64,000 nucleotides of DNA from positions 2,418,001-2,482,000 of the forward strand of contig NC_037316.1 in the NCBI RefSeq assembly GCF_000143535.2, read 5' to 3'. A program made the translations under genes and the position numbers. The notes under the pieces were generated by a model, which was not told the origin of the DNA, did not search any database, and was given only the letters and a program-made list of their open reading frames with translations. This DNA comes from Botrytis cinerea B05.10 (taxonomy: Eukaryota; Ascomycota; Leotiomycetes; Helotiales; Sclerotiniaceae). Within the stretch, counting starts at the first letter, position 1; every line of letters starts with the position of its first letter. This document shows positions 13,470-23,940 of the stretch, in pieces.

Positions 13470-15159
13470 TTAGATTAAGCAGCCGATGGCAAGGAGTAGG
13501 ACGAGGCCGAATATCGAATTTGATAATTCAGTTGATGTAGCTGCTGATTTCTTATCACTTGACGCTGTTGCAGTTGCAGAAGCGGTTTCGGCGGCGCTTG
13601 CAATTGGACTCATTGCCCCAGTGGCAGTACCAGTGCTGGACATTGTTTGGGCCAGGAGAACACTCGATGCGCTGACAGTGGAATTTCCAGCTTGAAGAAA
13701 CACGTGAGCCTCGTCGGTTGGATAGGCGGAAGCAATAATAGAGGTTGTTGTGTGACTGAAAAGTGAGGAAGTTGGGCTCGCTTTGATAGAGATCGACAAG
13801 GATAAGATTGCGGAAGAGGAAGAGGAGGAGGAGGAGGAGGAGGAGGAGGAGGAGGAGGAGGAGGAGGAGGAGGAAGATGAGGAGGAGGATGAAGAGGAAG
13901 AGGTAGATGCGGATGTAGATGTAGATGTAGATGTAGACGAGATAAGACTGCTAGTTGACGGAGGTGGAGTTGACGAAGTAGTTGGAATAGAAGATGATGA
14001 GCTGGGAGTTGGGGTTGGGGTTGGTGAAGGAGTTGGCGAAGCACTACTTGAAGCAGCTTTAGATGACGAAGAAGCCGAAGATCCGGAACCGCCAAGCTCA
14101 AAAACCACAACATCAGCAGTCAGGCCTGAAGGAACAGTAACAACACAAAAATTGGCACCTCCAGCCCCTGAAGCTTGGTCGGCGCTGGTAACTCCTCCAA
14201 TTCCAACAACCGATGGATCAATTGAACAAGGAAGCCCATTACATCCAGATCCAGAACATTCGATTTTGATACCAAAGGTAGGCATGGTATCTGAAAGGGA
14301 GGAGGATGTCCAAATTGGATTCCAACCAATCTTAAGGTAGGTATCACCGTTGGCGACCGTGTTGGCTCCGGCAACATATGGAGCCCAATTTCCAATAGGT
14401 TTTGAACCATCACCCCAAATACAAGCATCGGCAGTCGAGACTCCTGGCGCATTGATATAGTAACTATAGACTGTTAGGTTAACGAAACCACAGTATGACG
14501 TCTAGTACTCACTGAGCTGCGGTTTCACACCAGTAGCTTGTACCTGGGACCGCCAACTGAGATGATCCATCTACTGATGTTGGAATTAACATAGCCTCAT
14601 TCCCAGGTAGAACCGTTTGACAGAACGAAACACTTCCACCACAGCTATTTACGACTCCAACTGTACCAGTTCCTGACACACAATAAGGTTGGTTGGAGAA
14701 TGGTTTGCTGATCTTGCCATTCGAGTCGCAGTATAATCCTCCATCCTGCGAAACGGTTAGTATTTCATCTAGGCCCAAAATATCCCAACATACCATAGAC
14801 AATGGATAAGTGTATGAAGTGGCTTTTGGATTCCATTGCGCCATCACTTGACCAGGAGGGCAAGCATATGGGCAATATGAGCCTGGAGTACAAGCTTGAT
14901 CCGGACTCATTGCCCATCCCGCGTTTGTAGAATCGGGTGTAACGGCAACCAACCCAGCATCCGTTGGAAATGCGCAAGTACCACGCTTTTGTAATAAGTT
15001 CTTAGAATCTTCTGCTCGTGGCGACGCATGAAGTCTGTTATGAGAGTGTCGTTTTTGTAGAATATCGAGAGGGGAAGGTCCATGGCCCAGCTTGGCTTCG
15101 CAAGGTAATAATAGGATTGCTGCTGCAGCAATTGCGATTGGTACATTGAGGAACTGCAT
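13470..15159 (-). CDS. GPI-anchored SUN-family (GH132) cell-wall protein
   Basis: SUN-family wall protein (Sun4/Sim1/Uth1 and fission-yeast Adg3 relatives; GH132 in carbohydrate-enzyme classification), implicated in beta-glucan remodelling and septation. Exons 15159-14794, 14745-14513 and 14463-13470; introns 48 and 49 nt; 530 aa. The start at 15159 gives a clean signal peptide (MQFLNVPIAIAAAAILLLPC) and is preferred over an in-frame Met eleven codons upstream. Two Lys-Arg Kex2-type sites (LQKR|HSH and LQKR|GTC) precede the SUN domain, which shows CTPGSYCPYACPPG, YPLSMDGGLYCDSNG and ACIWGDGSKPIGNWAPY. The last 190 residues are Ser/Thr/Pro-rich, with a run of about 30 serines, and end in a hydrophobic tail (FGLVLLLAIGCLI) typical of a GPI signal. 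The 48-nt intron keeps frame, so reading through it adds a false insert. Confidence 0.92.
13822..13873. repeat. GGA/TCC trinucleotide repeat coding poly-serine
   Basis: About 17 uninterrupted GAG units (plus strand) that read as TCC serine codons in the SUN gene. Length polymorphism would change only the stalk length. Confidence 0.9.
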
Positions 15160-17005
15160 TGTGAAAGTAGTGAAATCTGCGATCAAACCCAATTCGGCTC
15201 GTATTGCAAGATCTCTGATGCGCTTTTGGTTCCGTGTATATCCTCTCTTCCTTTCGTATGTATCGGCGAAAACTCAGCGTATTATATTTTCTCCTCAAAC
15301 TAATGATACCCACGATGTCAATGAAGTCAATAACGATTCCAATTTTCAAAATGAGTGAGGTGCTTTCTATAGCAAATGTAATGAGCGTAATGGCGACGAG
15401 CAACCAAAAAAGAGTGAATTTTGAACACACTGAATGTTGAGGAGAAGGACGAGGATAAAAGATGTAGGGGAGTGAAGGTGGGCGGGTGGATAAACGGTTC
15501 AGTTGGAGGTATCTGCGCTTGCAGGTCACCAATTCCATATAGGAATGGTTAGGAACGCCTACGAAAAAGGTCAAGGCATTTCCCCAATTCCTCTTTCCTA
15601 TCTTTCTCATCACACGTTAGTTCATATTGAGTCTTTGACAGGCTTTGCACAGGCGGCATAGGAAATTGGATGATAGAAACCATGAATTGAACCTCAATTA
15701 GGCTTTCATCTTCCGTTCAATTCCAAAATTGATTGGATAAGAGAAAAGCCATAATGTTGTGTTCCTGACGCTAAGGTCGAACGTGAATTAAAATGAAAAG
15801 ATCGACCAATGATAAGCCCCTTGTAGTTGAGATAGTTTAAATTAAATGGACCAAATAAGGTTTAGAGCTGATTTGAAGACATGCTTCTGATCCTTGTGTT
15901 TTTTTCTTGGCTGTTGGCGGGAAATATCATCAATTGAATGATAAAATTTGACATTCGTAATAGACCACAACGAAAGTCGAATCAATCAAAGCGATGCTAA
16001 GAACACTTCTCGTTAAAAGATTTGCATCCCCTCTTCTCGCAAATTGTTACATCTCGAACTCTGAAGATCAATTCCCCCCTTTCCTTCTCCAATTCAATAG
16101 TTACAGACTCAGACTGCTAGCATTCGTTTGTTTAGAGATAAGAAGAAAGGTATTGACGTAATTATTTATTTTTCACAACGCCAGGTATGCGTAGACTTAA
16201 GTATATGTATGGAAGCATTCTCCCGATTGTTTGTTTTGGAAACCACCTGGAATGCGGATACATATCCATACTGATATGTATTAAGCCGAACTTTCGGCAA
16301 ATCTCATTGAAAATCGGATAACTTCAAGAAGGCACAGCACATACCGGTAGCAAGGTATATATTGAAAAAAAAAGGTACCGGGGATCAAGCGATTGCGGAG
16401 GTGAACCCTTCTTGCAACTATGCCGAAAGGAGATCACGAAAGGAGATCACGACACTTCCAACAATTTCGGCATTCGTGGTGATACTCTCATGATCTCCAT
16501 ACTCGTAAAATGTAAGTGTCAAACTTTAGATACCTATATTGAGACAGGGGCTTGTTTGAATGTGGCCAAGTTTGGAGTACTACTCAGATCCTCCTGATAC
16601 CATTGCAGCTGATGGATGCATCTTGCAAATCCATGCGGAGGCTGAGGACGCTTCTTTGTCAAAGTTGTGTGCCACTGTCGGTAACAAGAGATTTAACATT
16701 CATATCGCATGTTGCGCTCATGGCTTCCATCGTAAGTGTCGTGATTCGACCCAAATAATACCGCTGTGGAACATATCTTTGTAGCAATGGTCAAATCAGC
16801 GATATCATGAAACTTGCTTACTAAGAGCATGACCCCTGTCACGTGCGCTACCCCGGAGAGAATCTTCAGCCTCGCCCAAGGCCCAAGGCTATTCTACTAA
16901 TAAATAGCCTTGGGCTAGAACCCCACCACAGCTTGATAGCTACCTTCATTCATCACAGCCATCGAGACATAGTCTTTCAGTACGCAACAAATTGGCGCCT
17001 GAACA
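15160..17005. other. Divergent spacer between SUN gene and PPM1
   Basis: Two promoters back to back. A 13-nt direct repeat (CGAAAGGAGATCA) is duplicated at about 16424-16452, and a strong hairpin lies at 16881-16915. Small open frames at 16412-16784 have no recognisable product. Confidence 0.55.
16881..16915 (+). repeat. 13-bp perfect inverted repeat upstream of PPM1
   Basis: GCCCAAGGCTATT at 16881-16893 and its exact reverse complement at 16903-16915, separated by a 9-nt loop. It is 90 nt before the PPM1 ATG and may lie in its 5' leader. Confidence 0.8.
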
Positions 17006-18240
17006 ATGTCGGCACAGCAAATACCCAACCTTTTCTCATTGCGAGGTGGATCTCGGTCTCGTGGCAGAGGTAGAGGTCAAGGCCTGCGCGATCCTTTGAA
17101 TCCTCATTCGGAGGTCTCTTCAAATCGTAGAGATAATGCTATTCAAGGCACCGATACAGATGCAGCTGTATCTCGTCTTAGTGCAGTCAATCTTGGCTAT
17201 CTAGAGGACCAATTTGCTCATTATTTCGTCAAAGGAAGTGGAACACGAAGGCTGCCAATCATAAACAGAGGTTCGTTAGCCTTCGTTGCTGCGAGTGCAG
17301 TCCACTGACCTACTCGGAACCAGCTAATCTGTGACTTTGATTAGGTACATATTCTCGTACTACTGCTTTAGACCTCCTCATCGAATCCTTCTTATCACAA
17401 CCTGATAATTCTACTTTACAGCAAAAACAAATAATATCTTTGGGCGCGGGAACAGATACTCGCTATTTTCGTCTTCGGGCGAAAAACTTGCACAATAATG
17501 TCATTTACCATGAATTTGATTTCCCATCTGTATGCGTTGCGAAAAATCGTTTAGTACAACAAAATCATTCAAGCCTCATCGGAAATGAAAAGTTCTTTGA
17601 AGTTGGACATAAAGATGGCGAGCTTGCAGAATTGACGGCTGCTAGTGGGCCACAAGAAAATACAGAATGGGGATTTAGCCGCACTATCGAGACTCGCTCA
17701 GAAGTTGGATATGTATGCCATCCTCTGGACCTCCGGAAACTACCTGGCACAATTGGCCTCGATTCATTTCATGGTATCAAGAGCGACATTGCCACGCTGA
17801 TAATATCCGAATGTTGTCTATGTTATCTTGAGGTAACAGCGGCACAAAGTATAATAAGATGGTTCACAGACAAGATCCCAAGAATTGGGATTGTTCTTTA
17901 TGAGCCAGTGGGTGTACACGATGCTTTTGGACAAATGATGGTAGAAAATCTAGCATCAAGGGGAATCACTATGCCTACAATACAGAAGTATAAGACGCTT
18001 AAGGATCAGAAGGATAGACTGGAAGGTCTTGGGTTTGGTAACGCAAAGGGTGGCATTAATGCCGTGAGCATAGAAGATTTCTGGGAACATTGGGTCGCAG
18101 GCAGAGAAAGAGAAAGAGTGGACAGGCTTGAGGGTCTAGATGAAGTTGAGGAATGGCTTCTACTGGCAAGACATTATTCTGTTGTCTGGGGGTGGACAGA
18201 TGATTTAGGATTTGAAGGTCTAAAGGCGCTAAACCCTTGA
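17006..18240 (+). CDS. PPM1: Leucine carboxyl methyltransferase 1 (PP2A methyltransferase)
   Basis: SAM-dependent enzyme that methylates the C-terminal Leu carboxyl of the PP2A catalytic subunit, steering holoenzyme assembly. Exons 17006-17270 and 17345-18240, intron 74 nt, 386 aa. The intron interrupts the Gly of the conserved [11 protein letters not shown] segment (88-98). The SAM-binding loop [14 protein letters not shown] lies at 118-132, followed by YHEFDFPSV, then [20 protein letters not shown] and [16 protein letters not shown], all hallmarks of LCMT1. The N-terminus carries a short Arg/Gly-rich stretch (about residues 13-26, RGRGRGQG) ahead of the fold. No frameshift; length is normal for fungal Ppm1. 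It is distinguished from the tRNA-modifying Ppm2/TYW4 by the lack of a C-terminal kelch region. Confidence 0.94.
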
Positions 18241-19284
18241 CCTATAAATGATGACTATAAATGATGATAGCCTATAAATACTTACAGGTGCACCACTCTA
18301 GGCCAAAATTTTCATTTCATTGCTCCTAGATTTTGTGAGCTCATAGCGAACCTCTTGCTCCCTCGATGGCTGACGTTATGAAGATGCGTGTAATCCCATT
18401 CACAAGAACTCGGAATTTTAGCTCAAACGTCAAGGTAACTACTATTGTATCCCCCACTCCCCCTTCATCTTCCCCAGAGATATGATGAAACAAACATAAT
18501 GCCGCCCAATGCTTCACAAAGTATGGCAGTTCATCCGCTCTGAAAGCCCAAGAACTCGCATTAATTATGAGATATACATAATTAGCCGAGCTTTTCATAT
18601 GGTCTAAGACTCAAGGAGGTTGCGATTGCTTGTCTCAAAATTAGATGGTCAATTCGCAATTTCGCAATCTCGCATGAAGGGCGTGTAGCGTTTGCGATCA
18701 ATTCAATGCCATGACAATCCAACCACAGAGGTCCATGTTGAAAAGGGGGAAAACTCGAGTCCAAGTTATCAACGACTAGTATCTATATAGTATCTCTCAA
18801 TACAATAGCACACTGAACGCGGTCGTAACATTGTCGACAAGATTTCCGGATAAGCCGGAATTTGGCGTGGGGAATGCTTGTATTCGAGGTAATGATTGCA
18901 TCATCAACCTTCATGAAGATTCACTGCAGTATCTAGTACCCATCTTACGATACTCATTAGAAGACAGTTGACTTTGAAATAAAGCTTGTATCTTCCAAGG
19001 GTCCAAACGCTCTTGGCTTCGAATCGTCCATAAAATGCCAAAACTAATGGTGTTTCGAATCCGTTTGAATCCCACAAACATGTCAACTGATGAATCGGAA
19101 TAACTCCGGAAACAAGCCACATCCGCTCGTACCGATGCGCTAAAACAGGATACGGAATCAAGTAAAACCACATGCCTTTCTCATCTTCCTTCAGAACAAC
19201 AAACTTCATCTCATTCGAGCGTGGAAACTATTTTCTCTTGAACCTTTTTGTATTCGATGATACCTACAGAGTAACTTCAAATTC
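18241..19284. other. Spacer between PPM1 and ATG22
   Basis: No recognisable coding region. Minus-strand open frames at 18341-18598 and 18904-19209 have no family signature and no supporting splice pattern. It must contain the PPM1 3' end and the ATG22 promoter. Confidence 0.5.
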
Positions 19285-21180
19285 ATGGAAGATGGCGGTT
19301 CTGGGCTACGAGCCCCGCGCTACCCAGCGGAAGATACAAGTCCAACAACCGATCGAGAGCTGAGAGGATTTTTTTGTTATGGATTGGCAGCTGAGGTATT
19401 CGCTGTTTGTGCTGTCGGTACGTTATATTCTCGGATTCGAAAACACCAAGATTGACACAGTATACAGGTTCATTTTTACCCGTTACATTAGAACAACTTG
19501 CTCGTGAACAAGGCGTTCTTTTTACAGACAAAATCACACCTTGCACGGCGAAAAATGCAACCGCTATTGCAAATGCTACTGTTAATGCGTTGATGTCAAG
19601 AGCTGAAGGCCCAGATACACATCAATGCATCGTCAATGTGTTTGGTACTGAGTTGACCACAGCAAGTTTTGCAATGTATACATTTTCTGCTTCTGTGTTC
19701 ATGCAGGCTCTTGCCCTTGTCTCTGTCAGCTCGGTTGCTGATCATGGTATGTTTGTTAGTAATCTTATTACCTATCTTGATCTGACAGTTTCCAGGCACA
19801 TGGCGTAAGAAGCTTCTAGCAGGATTTGGCTTCACAGGATCTGTGTCTGCTATGCTTTTTCTTCTGGTAGTTCCACAAATTTTTGTGGTGGGGTCCTTGC
19901 TGACTGTCATATGTGTTGTGTGTCTTGGATGCTCTTTTGTCATTCTTAATTCATACTTGCCATTGCTAGTTTTGAATCATCCAGTTGTTCAGAGTGATGA
20001 AGATCATTCAATTGGCTCTTCATCTGTTCCTCTTCGACCAATATCTCCCGGACAGAGTAATCGAAAGCCAAGAGACACTTTGCACCAAGGAGCCGACAAG
20101 GAAGTCAATGTGGGCTCTAAGGCTGATTCTTCAGATCTTCAACTTTCCACACAGATATCATCTAAAGGAGTAGGGATTGGTTACATGGCTGCAGTTTCCG
20201 TGCAAGTGGTTTGCATTCTTATTTTATATTTCATGAACAAAATGGGAGTTTCGTCAACGCTTCCTCTTCGAACGGTATTATTCTTCGTTGGGTCTTGGTG
20301 GCTTACATTTACAATTCCATCCGTCATGTGGCTCCGAGATAGACCTGGACCTCCATTACCAACAGCCCTATATGAGGGGCGAGCTTTCGTGCGTACTTGT
20401 ATGTCGTACACAATCTTCGCTTGGAAGTCGTTATGGAAAACAGTCAAGGTTGCCGTCAAACTTAGACAAGTTTTAATTTTCCTTGTTGCCTGGTTCCTTC
20501 TTTCAGATGCCGTGGCAACCATTTCAGCAACTGCTATTTTGTTCGCTAGAACTGAGTTACAAATGGGAACTGTAGCTGTCGCTGTACTCTCAATAGTGGC
20601 TACAAGCTCCGGGATAGTCGGCGCTACGGTTTGGCCCATCATTTCGAAACGATTTAGTTTGAGGACAAACCATATAATCGTCTGTTGTCTCTTACTTCTA
20701 GAATTGGTTCCATTGTATGGACTTCTTGGTTTTATACCATTTGTGCAGGCTTGGGGAGTAGGAGGTTTGCAAAAGTGGTATGAAATTTACCCTCTAGGTA
20801 TCATTCACGGTATGGTGATGGGTGGTTTATCTTCATACTGTCGATCCTTTTATGGTTTGTTAATACCACCCGGTAGTGAAGCTGCATTTTATGCATTATT
20901 CGCAATCACAGATAAAGGAAGCTCGGCAGTAGGGCCAGCAATTGTTGGCAAAATTGTAGATGCAACGGGACAAATTCGACCGGCATTTGGGTTTTTGGCA
21001 GTTTTAATCGCGTTACCTATTCCGCTTATTTGGATGGTAGATGTCGAAAAAGGACAAGAGGATGCTATTCGGATGGCGGGATTGATGAAGACTACTGATG
21101 ATGGTCATGAAGATTTTGATTCCATTGAAGGATCATCTGATGGCCATGAAGCGGAAGGGCTTATGCGAGATCATGATTGA
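19285..21180 (+). CDS. ATG22: Atg22 vacuolar amino-acid effluxer
   Basis: Major-facilitator-like vacuolar membrane permease that releases amino acids from degraded autophagic bodies. Exons 19285-19417, 19468-19746 and 19796-21180; introns 50 and 49 nt; 598 aa. The N-terminus MEDGGSGLRAP leads into TTDRELRGFFCYGLAAEVF, then GSFLPVTLEQLAREQGVLF, the Atg22 signature after the first membrane segment. Later come TWRKKLLAGFGFTG, a hydrophobic pair ending in the Atg22-diagnostic NSYLPLLV, a hydrophilic loop of about 90 residues between the halves, WLRDRPGPPLP, FLVAWFLLSDAVATIS and RSFYGLLIPPGSEAAFYALF. About twelve membrane spans can be counted. The tail is acidic (SIEGSSDGHEAEG). The start was chosen because the first exon is in frame with the conserved N-terminal motif and phases fit both introns. 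Confidence 0.93.
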
Positions 21181-21930
21181 GCGGCATACCTATATACTAT
21201 ATTTATGAATGAAATGACGTGACTTCTCAGTTTGTTTGCAACAAAAAACCTTTCGACCAAATAAACCAATCGAAAATCAATTCATTATTTCCCAACTGTT
21301 AGCTGACCACGAATAAATCGAGTGCTCCACTTTCTGGCCACCCCTCTTTTGAGCCACCTCAAAAAAGCTTATTACAAGAAAGTATCTCTTTCATTTTTAA
21401 GTTGTTATATTAAATCTAAAAATTGATATAATATAAATGAAATAGATATATATATATAAACTAGAAACTAAATAGATTGATTTTAGAAAATTCGAGATAT
21501 TATTTTATTAAGAAAAAAGAATCTGATTTTCAAGTTTGAATATTATGCATAAAGTATACTTCAATTATAATATAGAATAACTACTGAATAATTAATGATT
21601 TAATTTTATATAATATAATTTTTTGAAGTAGCCCAAAAAAGGGGCGATTAAAAGTGGGATACCCAACTAATTGGTCCCTTTTACGCTGATACATCGCTGA
21701 CTCAGCAACCTCAAAATCCCTGCTAAATGTTAGCACCTTGCATTAGCTTTACCCACAGATATGACACCAACTCGGTTCCACCACCCCTTAACTCCGCCAT
21801 AAAGAAAAGGCTAGATTAGCATGCTGCATTTCTCTTCGCAAACTTTCATCAACCATATTTCTAACTTCACTTACTTTAATTTCAAGTGGTTATACACACT
21901 ACTAAACCAATACCGCCGCAATCCGAAAAT
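21181..21930. other. AT-rich spacer holding the smaller inverted-repeat element
   Basis: ATG22 3' side, then the 353-bp element at 21316-21668 and about 260 nt of leader for the DUF3425 gene. Confidence 0.6.
21316..21668. mobile_element. Non-autonomous inverted-repeat element A (MITE-like)
   Basis: A 353-bp AT-rich element without coding capacity. Its ends are inverted over about 47 bp: the left arm contains TGGCCACCCCTCTTTTGAGC and the right arm, reverse-complemented, reads ATCGCCCCTTTTTTGGGCTA; both then reach CTCAAAAAA or TTCAAAAAA. TA precedes the left end and AA follows the right end, consistent with a degraded TA target duplication. The arms match those of element B at 23187-23940. Confidence 0.72.
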
Positions 21931-22868
21931 ATGAAGAGCTCAATGAATGAAACATCGTGTATTGAGATACCCCGGATTGAGATCCTGCCTATGAAGCAAA
22001 GGTCACAGATTCAGAATCTGGAGGAAGATTGGACGGGTACCAGTAGTACGGTCATGAGGAGGAAATTGCAAAATCGGTTGAATCAACGGGCTTCTCGTTT
22101 GTGGCCCTAGTCTTTTTGTCACCCAAATGATTGTTTGTATTAATCTGCATATTAGGACAGCGTAGAAAAGTTGACTCGAAAAGACTCGAAGCAATAACCA
22201 AAGTCATAGAAACACAAGGACCCATAATCCTTGATCCTACTACACCTCCTCCAAAAACATGTATGTGTATCAATAACATAGATGTCAAACGCATCATCGC
22301 TTCTAGATCATTCAATTCCTACATCACCAATACTTCTGTCCCAACAGACTCCTACTTGCTTACTCTTCTTCACTTCAATATCATCCGTGCTTTATCTATT
22401 AATGTGGAGATTCTTAAACTACCCGTCGATCGTATGGATGATGATATTCTTTCCCCATTCAACACATCATCATCGACGCAGTATCCACAGGGCTTACCAG
22501 ACCTATCAAATCTTCCCCCGGCTCTAAAACCTACGAGTCTACAAATCGAAATAAAACATCATCCTGAGATTGATGTCTTTCCATTTCCGAGATGTAGAGA
22601 TCTCATTCTTTCGGCGCTTTCAAGAGGTGATGAATGGAATGATATCGAGTTTTGTAGGGACATTATGTATGGGTTGGAGGGGGGAGGAGGAAGAACGGGA
22701 TTTATTGTTTGGGGTGATCCGTGGGTACCGGCAAGCTGGGAGGTGGAAGAAACCTTTGCGAAGAAGTGGAAGTGGCTGTTAGAGGGATGCGAGGAGTTGT
22801 TTATTAGTACTAACAATTGGAGAGTTGGAAGAGGTGAGGAGAGACTAGTTTTTGAGGAATTGCCTTGA
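21931..22868 (+). CDS. bZIP-like DUF3425 protein
   Basis: Putative fungal transcription factor of the DUF3425 group, which joins a degenerate bZIP basic region to a helical C-terminal domain. Exons 21931-22096 and 22156-22868, intron 59 nt, 292 aa. The basic region RRKLQNRLNQRASRQRRK is reconstituted only after splicing (C|GA across the junction). The DUF3425 part shows SYLLTLLHFNIIRALSIN, LPPALKPTSLQIEIKHHPEI, DVFPFPRCRDLIL, FIVWGDPWVPASWEVEE and KWKWLLEGCEELFISTNNWR. No leucine zipper is evident after the basic region, normal for this group. The ATG at 21931 is the first in frame. The gene sits between two copies of the same inverted-repeat element and 3 kb upstream of an O-methyltransferase on the same strand. 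The DNA target is unknown. Confidence 0.85.
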
Positions 22869-23186
22869 TGGTTTTATTATCAGAGAATCGAGAATATAAC
22901 ATAGAGCACGGATTCAGGGAGATGGAGAAAGAGACCAAGGAAGAAAGAAGGGAACTTGAACAGATATTTCAATATCTGAAGTTCAGATTGGATTTTAAAA
23001 ATGGTAGGTGGCCTACCTGAACAATACTGTGCTTGCATTCACCTAACCTTATTACTAGAACTTCTAAACACATCAATCTACTATTTTTGATTTGGATATT
23101 CTAGGTACACAAAACTCGAGCCCTGATCATAACAGAAGCGCGATAGAGCAATAATAGATAAGGAAATCTCAAATGGATATATAATA
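22869..23186. other. Short spacer downstream of the DUF3425 gene
   Basis: AT-rich 3' flank between the DUF3425 stop codon and the left TA of element B. No structure noticed. Confidence 0.5.
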
Positions 23187-23940
23187 AGTCGGGTACTCTA
23201 ATTTCTGATCACCTTTCTTTTGGGCTACTGTTTGTTATCAAGAACCTCAAAAAATGATATTTTTAATTTTCTTATTTATGAATGGAATTTGTTGAAAATG
23301 TATATACATATATTGTGCGCGGAAAACGTGATAGTAGGTCACGTGATACTGTTATTTCTAGCATCTATAGTTTCTTCTCCTGTAGACCAATAAAGAAGAC
23401 ACTGATTTTACACCCTCTTGTGTTGACCTCGTACGTTTTTGTGCCATTGCCCCAAGTGTTTCTTCTCGCCTCACTGTCGCTATGTAGTGATTCATCTCAT
23501 TCACTATGTATATCTACTTGATTATACTATATTCGAAAGCTTTTCTTGTATGTGTTACAACGGATTAGTAGTAGGCTAAAGAACTACGAACATATAGGCT
23601 ATGATAGTTATAGAGATATAATTTAGGTAGGGATTAATAATCTCTGTAATTTCGAGAGTACTCTTACAAATATTTAATTTTAATAATTTTTAATATGAAT
23701 TTACATACAAATTTAAAATTAAAAAAAGAATAATAATAAATCGATATTTTGAAGCTTTAAATCTCAATTTAGAAAATTCCTAAAAAATCTCAGAATTTCA
23801 GGATAATTTTGAAATAATTTAAATTATATGTTTATTAAATTCTATTCACAAATAAGAGAGTTAAAAATATCATTTTTTGAGGTTTTTAGTGGTAAAGAGT
23901 AGCCCAAAACAGGGGTGGCCAGAAATTAGGGTACCCGACT
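23187..23940. mobile_element. Non-autonomous inverted-repeat element B (MITE-like)
   Basis: A 754-bp element flanked by TA on both sides (23185-23186 and 23941-23942), fitting Tc1/mariner-style insertion. The terminal inverted repeats extend about 80 bp: both begin AGTCGGGTAC and include TTTTGGGCTACT and CCTCAAAAAATGATATTTTT. Arm differences are mostly C-to-T or G-to-A changes, as expected after RIP-like mutation. The interior is AT-rich and holds no transposase frame, so it would need a transposase in trans. Confidence 0.85.

Noticed and set aside
13783..14340. Plus-strand frame coding poly-Glu protein
   Set aside because: It is the antisense of the Ser-rich stalk of the SUN gene; the minus strand has the signal peptide, domain and GPI tail.
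18904..19209. 101-codon minus-strand frame between PPM1 and ATG22
   Set aside because: Overlaps the necessary ATG22 promoter, no family signature and no splice partner.
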